This document shows positions 1 through 5,453 of a stretch of 8,612 nucleotides of DNA, one piece after another. The notes beneath the pieces were generated by a model that worked only from the letters and a program-made list of their open reading frames with translations, did not search any database and was not told where the DNA came from. How positions within the stretch are numbered: position 1 is the first letter of the stretch; each line of letters begins with the position of its first letter. The position numbers were made by a program, and so were the translations under genes. Origin of the DNA: an uncultured Streptococcus sp. (GTDB taxonomy: Bacteria; Bacillota; Bacilli; Lactobacillales; Streptococcaceae); NCBI GenBank assembly GCA_900755085.1, contig CAAEFF010000077.1, forward strand, positions 1 through 8,612, written 5' to 3'.

Positions 1-100
1 AGAACAAACTTAATAATAGACCTCGAAAATGTCTTAACTGGAAAACACCTTATGAAGTTTTCTATGAAGAAAATGTGCACTTATTTTGACAATTCAAGGC
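1..100 (+). mobile_element. right end of an IS30-like insertion sequence (boundary approximate)
   Basis: The transposase tail ends at 89. IS30-type elements usually finish within a few tens of bases of the transposase stop, so the right terminal inverted repeat probably lies within about 75-100 (GTGCACTTATTTTGACAATT region). The left end is outside the window, so neither the inverted repeat pair nor a target duplication can be seen. The exact boundary is inferred. A solo fragment rather than an intact element is equally possible. Confidence 0.45.
3..89 (+). CDS. IS30-family transposase, C-terminal end (5' part outside window)
   Basis: The first bases, read in frame 3, encode 28 residues before a TGA stop at 87-89. 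They contain NNRPRKCLNWKTPYEVF, followed by a short tail (YEENVHLF). The block 'LNNRPRK-L-WKTP-EVF' is the characteristic C-terminal end of the DDE catalytic domain of IS30-family transposases, which cut and join the ends of their insertion sequence. Only the end is visible, so it cannot be told whether the upstream gene is intact. No protein follows on this strand. The next gene (a TetR regulator) converges on it, and that gene's terminator lies within about 20 bp of this stop codon. Confidence 0.8.
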   Translation, partial: NKLNNRPRKCLNWKTPYEVFYEENVHLF

Positions 101-138
101 CAAAAGAAAAACCTTCTCCAGAAGGGTAGGAAAAGGTT
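101..138 (-). terminator. rho-independent terminator of the TetR-family gene
   Basis: Read on the - strand, AACCTTTTCC (138-129) pairs with GGAGAAGGTT (119-110) around a 9-nt loop. This gives a 10-bp stem with one G-U wobble that forms only in - strand RNA; the + strand copy has an A-C mismatch. A U-rich run (109-101) follows. It lies 8 bp after the TAA stop of the regulator gene. Confidence 0.85.
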
Positions 139-145
139 GGGGGAT

Positions 146-688
146 TTAGTTCCAGCTAGCAAAGTCGCAGACACTGAGAATGATCGTTCCAATTTCAATG
201 GGGTCCTCTTTCGCACCCGATTCTAACCAGGTAACAATTACAGATTCGATCGTAGCGATGAAAATTTCTAGACCATACTTGTATGGAACTTGAAAGTCTG
301 AAATGATGTGTTCTTTAGCGTGGGGAGTATCGTCCAGTGCATGAAGGGTAAAACTTCTTACCAATTTACTAAAGTCCGAGCAACAGGATTGTGACAATGC
401 ATAGATAAAATCATAATTCTCTTTAATAGCGGTCAACACATTGAGAAAGTTTACCTTGACAGGACTTCCTTCAACGAAGAGGCTATCCAATTCTTGCATC
501 ATGTCCATTTTCATTTGCTCAAACATGTCGTATTTATCGACATAATGCAGATAGAAGGTCCCGCGGTTAATTCCAGCGGTTTCGGTTAATTGTCGAATAG
601 TGATGTTGTCAAAAGGTTGTTGCAAGAGCAGTTTCGAGAGTGCATTCCGTAAGTCTGACTTGGTTGTTGTTTGTCTTTGGCGTACCAT
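146..688 (-). CDS. TetR/AcrR-family transcriptional regulator
   Basis: A 180-residue protein, a normal length for a TetR-family dimeric repressor. The N-terminus carries the DNA-binding three-helix domain: helix 1 at about residues 11-24 (DLRNALSKLLLQQP), then 'FDNITIRQLTETAGINRGTFYLHYVDKYDMF' across 26-56, the diagnostic TetR helix-turn-helix with its GxFYxHYxxK ending. The C-terminal part (about 75-180) is helical and diverged. It resembles the C-terminal domain of the DhaS-like/AcrR C7 subgroup; the ligand cannot be predicted. Adjacent Cys102-Cys103 are unusual and could be redox-reactive. The ATG at 688 follows GAAAGGA at good spacing. The gene is monocistronic with its own promoter and terminator. 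It does not sit divergent to any pump or enzyme, so its target is unclear. A perfect dyad upstream (819-852) is a candidate operator. Confidence 0.85.
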   Translation of the reverse strand: MVRQRQTTTKSDLRNALSKLLLQQPFDNITIRQLTETAGINRGTFYLHYVDKYDMFEQMKMDMMQELDSLFVEGSPVKVNFLNVLTAIKENYDFIYALSQSCCSDFSKLVRSFTLHALDDTPHAKEHIISDFQVPYKYGLEIFIATIESVIVTWLESGAKEDPIEIGTIILSVCDFASWN

Positions 689-781
689 ATGTTCCTTTCT
701 GTAGTTGTATAAATCTGTTTCTATTCATTTGATTTTAAAATAATTTATCTGTTAAATAATTTCACTCAACTAATAAATAGA

Positions 782-810
782 ATTATACTCCAAAAAAAAG
801 AAATGGACAA
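782..810 (-). promoter_or_regulatory. promoter of the TetR-family gene
   Basis: On the - strand, TTGTCC (810-805) and a perfect TATAAT (787-782) are separated by 17 bp. Transcription would start near 775, leaving an A/T-rich leader of about 87 nt before the ATG at 688. Confidence 0.65.
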
Positions 811-818
811 GAAATCCT

Positions 819-852
819 ATTTTTGTACAATTAATAAAAAATGTACAAAAAT
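819..852. promoter_or_regulatory. 11-bp perfect inverted repeat, candidate operator
   Basis: ATTTTTGTACA (819-829) is repeated as TGTACAAAAAT (842-852) in inverse orientation with a 12-bp A/T spacer. Each arm holds a self-palindromic TGTACA. The dyad begins 8 bp upstream of the -35 element of the TetR-family gene, a position suited to control of that promoter. Autoregulation by the TetR protein is an inference. There is no U-run typical of a terminator on either side, so a protein-binding site is more likely than a transcript end. Confidence 0.55.
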
Positions 853-970
853 TTTACAAATTTATGAATGACGGGCACTGACAAGATTTTGTGAAAAGCT
901 CACAACAACTAGTGATTAAAAATAATTCCCTCCTAAAAAAATGGTCAGGAAATTTTTAGGAAAAGTGGCA

Positions 971-1007
971 AACAAAAAGAAACCAGCACGAATAAAAGTG
1001 CTGGTTT
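971..1007 (-). terminator. rho-independent terminator of mntH
   Basis: AAACCAGCAC (1007-998 on the - strand) pairs perfectly with GTGCTGGTTT (989-980) around an 8-nt loop. A CTTTTTGTTT tract follows on the - strand. The stem begins 2 bp after the mntH TAA stop (1012-1010). The + strand also has a short T-rich run after the stem, but no gene reads into it from that side. Confidence 0.9.
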
Positions 1008-1009
1008 CT

Positions 1010-2356
1010 TTATTTGATAAAAGTCGTCACAATCAAATTGAAATTTAAGACCGTTAAGACGATGGCGACCAGATAGCCTAATAAGGTATTCCATTTGGCG
1101 TTGACATGTTCTCCCATGATTTCTTTATTAGAGGTAAAGTATACCAGAGGAAAGATGGAGAACGGTAGGGCAAGCGATAGGAAGACTTGGGAATAGACCA
1201 AGAGGTCATCCAAGACATGCTCTTGATCTCCAAATAAAATAGCTACAATAATCACAGGAATAAGAGCGAAAATCCGGGTTATAAGCCGTCTCATCCACTG
1301 CGGTATACGGAATTTCAAGAAGCCTTCCATAACGATTTGACCGGTCAACGTTCCCGTAATGGTCGAGTTTTGACCACTAGCCAACAAGGCTATGGCAAAG
1401 AGGGTCGACAAGAATGGACTGGCAATTGCCCCTGCGATTTGGTTGTCCTTGAGAGCATTGTACATGCTGGAGAAGGCATCGATCTTATCACCATGTCCAA
1501 AGAAGAGAGCAGCCCCAAGGATGAGGAGTAGAGAATTGACGACAAAGGCCAAGCCCAACTCAATATTGGAGTCCCAGGTCATAAAGCGTACGGCACGCTT
1601 GATATCAGCTTGGTCCTTGTAGTCCACTCGACGGGTTTGAGAGATGGATGAGTGAAGGTAGAGATTGTGGGGCATGACAGTGGCTCCGATAATCCCAAGA
1701 GACAAGGTCAAGGCTTCATTTCCTTTTGGAAGCCCGATCCCTAGTACTTCTTTTTGAGGTAGATAGCCGGAAAAGATCCCACCGATATCTGGTTTCGATA
1801 GAAAGACCAGATAGGCAAAGATGACTAGAATCGTTAAGATCAGAGTCAAAACGATGGCTTCAATTTTCCGAAAACCAAGGTGCATCAATCCCAATAAGAG
1901 GAAGACGTCAAAAATGGTGATCAGAATGGAAAAGAGCAAGGGCCATCCAAAAAGGAGGTGGAGAGCGATCCCAGATCCGATAACTTCGGCTAAGTCTGTA
2001 GCCATAAGGGCTAATTCAATAACGACCCATAAGGTATAGCGAAGCCATTTAGAGAGGTGATGAGCGGTTGTTTGAGCTAGATCCTTACGATGAACAATCC
2101 CTAATTTTCCAGCCATTTGTTGCAATTGCATGGCAATCAAAGAAGAGAGGAGAACGATCGATAAGAGAAGGTAGCGATATTGGGCACCGCCGACCACACT
2201 GGTAATCCAGTTACCAGGGTCCATATAGCCAACGGCCACCAGACCACCTGGTCCTGAAAAGAGAAGAAGGTTTTTCCAAAAAGAGATTCCTTTTGGCACC
2301 TTGATGGACTGATTGATTTCTTGAAGAGATTTCCTTTCAATATGTTGTAAACTCAT
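1010..2356 (-). CDS. mntH: Nramp-family divalent metal (Mn2+/Fe2+) transporter MntH
   Basis: A polytopic membrane protein of 448 residues that should import Mn2+ (and Fe2+) by proton symport across the cytoplasmic membrane. The Nramp hallmarks are both present: DPGN (46-49) in the unwound part of TM1 and MPH (228-230) in TM6, which together bind the metal. About 11 hydrophobic segments follow one another, and the conserved 'GQNSTITGTLTGQIVMEGFL' block spans 328-347. The ATG at 2356 is chosen because MSLQHIERKS follows an AGAAAGAAGG ribosome binding site. A longer in-frame start at 2425 would lie upstream of the TATAAT box. The gene is monocistronic. In streptococci, Mn import is commonly repressed by MntR-type (SloR/ScaR/PsaR) regulators, and a weak dyad sits on the promoter here. 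The divergent neighbour is a metallophosphoesterase, a metal-dependent enzyme family, though no functional link is shown. Confidence 0.95.
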   Translation of the reverse strand: MSLQHIERKSLQEINQSIKVPKGISFWKNLLLFSGPGGLVAVGYMDPGNWITSVVGGAQYRYLLLSIVLLSSLIAMQLQQMAGKLGIVHRKDLAQTTAHHLSKWLRYTLWVVIELALMATDLAEVIGSGIALHLLFGWPLLFSILITIFDVFLLLGLMHLGFRKIEAIVLTLILTILVIFAYLVFLSKPDIGGIFSGYLPQKEVLGIGLPKGNEALTLSLGIIGATVMPHNLYLHSSISQTRRVDYKDQADIKRAVRFMTWDSNIELGLAFVVNSLLLILGAALFFGHGDKIDAFSSMYNALKDNQIAGAIASPFLSTLFAIALLASGQNSTITGTLTGQIVMEGFLKFRIPQWMRRLITRIFALIPVIIVAILFGDQEHVLDDLLVYSQVFLSLALPFSIFPLVYFTSNKEIMGEHVNAKWNTLLGYLVAIVLTVLNFNLIVTTFIK

Positions 2357-2377
2357 AATGAGCCTTCTTTCTAAGAA

Positions 2378-2401
2378 ATAATTCAATTTCACTTTAATTA
2401 T
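2378..2401. promoter_or_regulatory. candidate metalloregulator operator on the mntH promoter
   Basis: ATAATT (2378-2383) and AATTAT (2396-2401) form an inverted repeat with 12 bp between the arms. It covers the -10 element and the predicted start point of mntH. The TTAATT arm (2394-2399) matches the half-site type recalled for streptococcal SloR/ScaR/PsaR manganese repressors. The second arm has one mismatch and the arm spacing is 2 bp longer, so the match is imperfect. Any A/T-rich promoter can yield such a dyad by chance. Confidence 0.3.
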
Positions 2402-2424
2402 AGCATAAAATTTATAATTGTCCA
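2397..2424 (-). promoter_or_regulatory. mntH promoter
   Basis: On the - strand, TGGACA (2424-2419) and TATAAT (2402-2397) are separated by 16 bp. The start would be near 2390, about 35 nt before the ATG. This placement rules out the longer upstream start codon for mntH. Confidence 0.75.
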
Positions 2425-2520
2425 TTAGAATTAGAGGTTTTCTTGCCCTTTTTAGTGAAAAATCCTTTGAAACTCAAAGAAATAGAAAGAAAAGAACTTC
2501 CTATAAATCGTTGCTTCAGG

Positions 2521-2549
2521 CTGAAAGATTTTTGAGGCTCTGTTATAAT
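2521..2549 (+). promoter_or_regulatory. promoter of the metallophosphoesterase gene
   Basis: A perfect TATAAT (2544-2549) is preceded by TG at 2541-2542, giving an extended -10 (TGTTATAAT). A weak -35, CTGAAA (2521-2526), lies 17 bp upstream. The leader to the ATG at 2568 would be only about 12 nt and would just include the AAGGAG ribosome binding site (2556-2561). Confidence 0.7.
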
Positions 2550-2567
2550 GGAAGAAAGGAGTAGATT

Positions 2568-3410
2568 ATGACTAAAATTGCTTTACTTTCAGATATTCAT
2601 GGAAATACGACAGCTTTGGAAGCTGTTCTAGAGGATAGTCGAAAAGCCAAGGTGGATGAATATTGGCTCTTAGGAGATAGTTTGATGCCTGGAACAGGCA
2701 GACGCGCACTCTTGGAGCTTTTAGAGGAGTTACCTATTACGGTCAAAGTCCTTGGAAATTGGGAAGATAGTCTTTGGCGCGCTATGAGGGGAATGTTGGA
2801 TAACACTAGACCAAGCCATCGCTATCTCATGCGCCAGTGTCAATATATTCTTGAAGAAATCACACCTCAGGAAATTGAAGCCATGCAGGAAACACCCATG
2901 CAGGTCCATAGAGAAATCGCAGGTTTAAAGATCGGTATTACCCACCACTTACCCGATAAGAATTGGGGGCGTGAACTGATCCATATTGGAGAGCAGAAAG
3001 ATTTCGACCGTTTGGTGACCAATCCTGCCTGTGATATCGCAGTCTATGGCCACATTCACCAGCAGTTTTTCCGCTATGGTTCAGGTGGAGAACTGATTAT
3101 CAATCCTGGCTCGATCGGTCAACCTTTCTTTCTGGAAAAGAATCTTCGCAAGGACCTTCGGGCCATGTATGCTATTCTTGAATTTGATCAAATGGGCCTA
3201 AAAGATGTTGATTTTAGACGGGTGGACTATGATGTCCAAAAAGAACTACAACTCGCAAAAGATCTCCATCTTCCTTATTACCAAGTGTATTATGAAAGTT
3301 TGGTCAATGGTATTCACCATACCCACAATCATGAGCTTCTTCATGAGATTGAGCAGAGAGAAGGTCATGATCGAGAAATCGATGCTTGGCTAGAGGACTT
3401 CTTCCAATAG
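2568..3410 (+). CDS. calcineurin-like metallophosphoesterase
   Basis: A 280-residue cytoplasmic enzyme of the calcineurin-like superfamily (YfcE/MJ0936-like type), which hydrolyses phosphomono- or diesters with two metal ions, often Mn2+. The motifs appear in order: DxH (SDIHGN, D9 and H11), GD (LLGDS, D37), GN (GNWED, N64, with Trp where GNHE is common), the THH histidines (126-127) and GHIH (161-164). A conserved 'INPGSIGQP' block follows (178-186). The C-terminal about 75 residues are an extra tail containing a His-rich stretch (HHTHNHELLH, 250-259) that could contact metal. The start is fixed by AAGGAG six bases before the ATG. The substrate cannot be read from the sequence. It is divergent from mntH and directly followed by rrf2 without a clear terminator, so readthrough into rrf2 is likely. 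Confidence 0.9.
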   Translation: MTKIALLSDIHGNTTALEAVLEDSRKAKVDEYWLLGDSLMPGTGRRALLELLEELPITVKVLGNWEDSLWRAMRGMLDNTRPSHRYLMRQCQYILEEITPQEIEAMQETPMQVHREIAGLKIGITHHLPDKNWGRELIHIGEQKDFDRLVTNPACDIAVYGHIHQQFFRYGSGGELIINPGSIGQPFFLEKNLRKDLRAMYAILEFDQMGLKDVDFRRVDYDVQKELQLAKDLHLPYYQVYYESLVNGIHHTHNHELLHEIEQREGHDREIDAWLEDFFQ

Positions 3411-3446
3411 TGTAACTATTGACATTACAACTAAAAAGAGTATAAT
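3411..3446 (+). promoter_or_regulatory. strong promoter of the Rrf2-family gene with dyad over the -35
   Basis: A perfect TTGACA (3419-3424) and a perfect TATAAT (3441-3446) are separated by 16 bp, the best promoter in the window. TGTAA (3411-3415) and TTACA (3425-3429) form an inverted repeat around the -35 box, a natural place for a repressor. Since Rrf2 proteins often control their own promoter, autoregulation is plausible but not shown. Confidence 0.8.
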
Positions 3447-3486
3447 AGGAATAACGAAAGTCGTACCTTGACGGTTGTTCAATAGA

Positions 3487-3509
3487 TTCTACCTTCAAAA
3501 GGGGTAGAA
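3487..3509 (+). other. leader hairpin abutting the rrf2 ribosome binding site
   Basis: TTCTACC (3487-3493) pairs with GGTAGAA (3503-3509) in the mRNA leader, with a 9-nt loop. The stem ends at the AAAGGAG ribosome binding site (3508-3514). It could modulate or shield translation. It has no U-run and is not a terminator. Confidence 0.4.
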
Positions 3510-3521
3510 AGGAGTGAAGTT

Positions 3522-3971
3522 ATGCAAATTTCGAGTCGCTTTACCATTGGGACTCATGTCTTGATCATGATTGCTCTACAAGGAGAAAAAACAAAAGTAA
3601 CCAGTGATTTTTTGGCAGGAAGTGTCGGCGTGAATCCTGTTATTATTCGAAAGACCTTGTCTCAGTTAAAGAAAGCGGGATTGATCCATGTAGCGCGTGG
3701 GACAGGAGGAGCTGAACTCGCTAAATCAGCCGATGAGATTAGTCTGCTGGATATCTATCAAGCGGTCGAATGCTTAGGTTCGACAGGCCAATTATTTGGT
3801 TTCCATGAAAAACCCAATCCAAATTGCCCAATAGGTCACAATATCCACCATGTCTTAGATGGGAAGCTCGAAGACATTCAGACTGTTATGGAAAAAGAGA
3901 TGGCTCAAACCAGCCTAAAAGAAGTCGTAGAAGACACGCAGAAAAGAATGGACCTCGAATCGGTTTCATAA
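3522..3971 (+). CDS. Rrf2-family transcriptional regulator
   Basis: A 149-residue protein of the size and layout of Rrf2 regulators (IscR/NsrR/CymR/YwnA family). The N-terminal winged helix-turn-helix covers about residues 1-66: 'MQISSRFTIGTHVLIMIAL', then 'VTSDFLAGSVGVNPVIIRKTLSQLKKAGLI' and the wing 'VARGTGGAELAK'. The dimer helix and sensory part follow, with 'ISLLDIYQAVE' (73-83) and 'NPNCPIGHNIHHVLD' (99-113). Only two cysteines are present (C84, C102), not the three clustered ones that hold the Fe-S cluster in IscR and NsrR. A redox or small-molecule sensor of the YwnA type is therefore more likely than an Fe-S sensor. The ATG at 3522 lies 7 nt after AAAGGAG. It has its own consensus promoter. 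Its target genes are unknown. No Fe-S or cysteine genes are adjacent. Confidence 0.9.
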   Translation: MQISSRFTIGTHVLIMIALQGEKTKVTSDFLAGSVGVNPVIIRKTLSQLKKAGLIHVARGTGGAELAKSADEISLLDIYQAVECLGSTGQLFGFHEKPNPNCPIGHNIHHVLDGKLEDIQTVMEKEMAQTSLKEVVEDTQKRMDLESVS

Positions 3972-3972
3972 G

Positions 3973-4158
3973 AAAAATGAGAGTGGGACAGAAATCGGTC
4001 ATTCGTTAGAATTTGATTTCGTCGTCCCACCTCCGCACAGTTGAGTAGGGCTGTAAAAACTGATGAAATCAGCGCAGTAGAGCCCACTCAACCACTGTGT
4101 CTTGCTCGACAATTCAAAGACAAGAAGAGGCTAGGACTTTTGTCCCAGCCTCATTTTT
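3973..4158. repeat. MITE-like, hairpin-rich intergenic repeat with terminal inverted repeats
   Basis: The ends are inverted copies: AAAAATGAGAGTGGGACA (3973-3990) against TGTCCCAGCCTCATTTTT (4141-4158), 16 of 18 positions paired. Inside are three further dyads. GTGGGAC (3983-3989) pairs with GTCCCAC (4024-4030), supported by GAAATC/GATTTC. A large stem CACAG-TTGAGT-GGGCT (4036-4052) pairs with AGCCC-ACTCAA-CTGTG (4081-4099) and has CTGAT/ATCAG (4060-4072) nested in it. TCTTG (4100-4104) pairs with CAAGA (4121-4125). No protein is encoded that I would defend. The sequence looks like an intergenic repeat I associate with oral streptococci. Copy number cannot be seen here, as the window holds one copy. 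It begins one base after the rrf2 stop codon. Confidence 0.65.
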
Positions 4159-4159
4159 T
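4127..4159 (+). terminator. terminator of rrf2, possibly bidirectional with pepQ
   Basis: GAGGCTAGGAC (4127-4137) pairs with GTCCCAGCCTC (4142-4152) around TTTT, followed by ATTTTTTA, an 11-bp stem with one A-C mismatch on the + strand. On the - strand the same position becomes a G-U pair, so the stem is stronger for pepQ transcripts, although the - strand tail is only moderately U-rich. It is the right end of the repeat at 3973-4158. Confidence 0.8.
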
Positions 4160-4210
4160 ATATTTATTGACAAAACATTCTGTTCGCTGCGACTTGGATC
4201 TACAAAAGGA

Positions 4211-5293
4211 TTAGTCAAAGTAAAGCAAGTCTTTGCTGGTTTCTGTAAAGAGTCCGAAGCCGTCTTTTGTGACATAGCCGCAGTCTTCGATACGGACTCC
4301 GACTTTACCTGGGATATAGATACCTGGTTCGACAGAGAAACACATTCCTTCTTCAAGGACGAGATCGTTTCCTTCCATAATAGAAGGGAATTCATGTACA
4401 TCCATTCCGATACCATGTCCAAGACGGTGGTTGAAGTATTCTCCATATCCAGCTTTTTCAATGACGCTCCGTGCAGCACGGTCTACGTCATGTGCTGTTA
4501 CACCTGGTTTGATCATGTCAATGGCTGCTTGTTGAGCTTCTAACGTCAAGTGATAGATTTCTTTTTTGAAATCATCTGGTTTTCCAACTGCAACGGTACG
4601 AGTCATATCTGATGCATAACCATTCACCATACATCCAAGGTCAAAGAGCAAGAGAGCATCGTTTTCAACTTTATTGCTTCCTGGAATTCCGTGTGGGTTG
4701 GCTGCATTATTTCCCGTCAAGACCATGGTTTCAAAACTCATTTCATAACCTAAGCGTTTGATACCAAAGTCGATTTCTGCTACGATATCCGTTTCTGTTT
4801 TATCCAGTGAGATGGCGTCAAATCCCATATTGACAGCCTTATCTGCATATTGACCAGCCACCAACATTTTTTGGATTTCATCGGCAGACTTGATCAAGCG
4901 CATCCGGTTAATTCGTGGTGTCAAGTTGGTAAATGTTGCTTTTTCAAAGACTGTACGCAAGCCATTGTATTTTGTAAGGATCAAGTTATCATATTCAAGG
5001 GCAACGGTTTTGGCATCTGGTTTTGCGATAGCCCCTTTAATCTTTTCCCAAGGGTTTTCAGAATCCACATAGCCAACCACTTGGAAATCGACAACTGCAG
5101 TTGCCCGTTCCACTTCAAGTGCTGGAACGAAGAGAAGTGGCTCATGGTCTGTGTAAACGAACAAGAAGAGTTGACGTTCGTGGGGATCACTGTAAAATCC
5201 AGTCAGGTAATTGATCGTGACAGGATCGGATACAACAGCGACATCTGTTTTTTCAGTTTCAAGAAAATCGACGATTTGATCTAATTTAGACAT
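4211..5293 (-). CDS. pepQ: Xaa-Pro dipeptidase PepQ (M24 peptidase)
   Basis: A 360-residue cytoplasmic metallopeptidase that splits Xaa-Pro dipeptides, completing the use of proline-rich peptides. It has the two-domain form of the M24 'pita-bread' family: an N-terminal creatinase-like domain (about 1-125) and a catalytic domain (about 135-360). All five metal ligands are visible: D218 (LLFDLG), D229 (GYASDMTRT), H293 (GHGIGMDVHE), E322 (SVEPGIY) and E336 (RIEDCG). These bind two Mn2+/Co2+ ions. The ATG at 5293 follows AGAAGG at good spacing. The length is normal for PepQ. It is divergent from ccpA, an arrangement known in lactococci, lactobacilli and streptococci, and a cre site lies between them. 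The alternative name would be a related aminopeptidase P, but the short N-domain and the pepQ-ccpA context favour PepQ. Confidence 0.95.
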   Translation of the reverse strand: MSKLDQIVDFLETEKTDVAVVSDPVTINYLTGFYSDPHERQLFLFVYTDHEPLLFVPALEVERATAVVDFQVVGYVDSENPWEKIKGAIAKPDAKTVALEYDNLILTKYNGLRTVFEKATFTNLTPRINRMRLIKSADEIQKMLVAGQYADKAVNMGFDAISLDKTETDIVAEIDFGIKRLGYEMSFETMVLTGNNAANPHGIPGSNKVENDALLLFDLGCMVNGYASDMTRTVAVGKPDDFKKEIYHLTLEAQQAAIDMIKPGVTAHDVDRAARSVIEKAGYGEYFNHRLGHGIGMDVHEFPSIMEGNDLVLEEGMCFSVEPGIYIPGKVGVRIEDCGYVTKDGFGLFTETSKDLLYFD

Positions 5294-5318
5294 AATGCTA
5301 CCTTCTTTCTATGGATCT

Positions 5319-5347
5319 ATTTTGTCAAATTTTCCTCAAAAAAGCAA
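5319..5347 (-). promoter_or_regulatory. candidate pepQ promoter
   Basis: On the - strand, TTGCTT (5347-5342) and CAAAAT (5324-5319) are 17 bp apart, giving a start around 5312 and a leader of about 20 nt. Both boxes are imperfect. A TTGACA at 5327-5322 has no suitable -10 box behind it. Confidence 0.4.
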
Positions 5348-5373
5348 GAGTTTACAAATTTTTACCAAAATAC

Positions 5374-5389
5374 TTGAAAGTGTTTACAA
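5374..5389. promoter_or_regulatory. cre site (CcpA operator) between pepQ and ccpA
   Basis: TTGAAAGTGTTTACAA fits the catabolite-responsive element consensus WTGNNARCGNWWWCAW at every defined position except one: T in place of the central C. It starts at the first base of the ccpA -35 box (TTGAAA, 5374-5379), so bound CcpA would block RNA polymerase and repress its own gene. On the other side it lies about 27 bp upstream of the candidate pepQ -35, a distance that could allow an effect on pepQ as well. Confidence 0.75.
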
Positions 5390-5402
5390 TACATGATAAA
5401 AT
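5374..5402 (+). promoter_or_regulatory. ccpA promoter
   Basis: TTGAAA (5374-5379) and TAAAAT (5397-5402) are separated by 17 bp. A second overlapping pair, TTTACA (5383-5388) and AATAAT (5406-5411), also has a 17-bp spacer, so two start points are possible. The leader to the ATG is about 45 nt. Confidence 0.6.
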
Positions 5403-5453
5403 AGGAATAATTAGAGAGTGAAAACGAAATTTTCAAAAATGAAAGGAAATCTT

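Larger units (their letters stand above)
689..1009. other. gene-free region between the TetR gene and mntH
   Basis: I find no coding sequence with a plausible start and ribosome binding site in these 321 bases. It holds the leader, promoter and dyad of the TetR gene, and the mntH terminator at 971-1007. Between them, a 9-bp inverted repeat, TCCTAAAAA (931-939) with TTTTTAGGA (953-961), surrounds a 13-nt loop; I cannot assign it a role. The sequence is strongly A/T-rich. Stops are frequent in all frames. Confidence 0.6.

Noticed and set aside
931..961. 9-bp inverted repeat TCCTAAAAA/TTTTTAGGA considered as a terminator or IS end
   Set aside because: There is no U-run after it, few G-C pairs, no gene ending beside it and no matching second end.
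2357..2425. Longer mntH start giving 23 additional residues
   Set aside because: It would place the start codon upstream of the predicted promoter -10 box, and the downstream ATG has a good ribosome binding site.
88..4117. The 10-mer GACAATTCAA occurs both at the IS30-like end (88-97) and in the intergenic repeat (4108-4117)
   Set aside because: The flanks differ and the shared stretch is short and A/T-rich, so it does not show that the repeat derives from this IS.
4097..4543. 148-codon + strand open frame overlapping pepQ
   Set aside because: It is antisense to pepQ, starts inside the intergenic repeat without a ribosome binding site, and its Cys/Phe-rich product is typical of a shadow frame.
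4850..5284. 144-codon + strand open frame inside pepQ
   Set aside because: It is antisense to well-conserved pepQ codons with no promoter or ribosome binding site.
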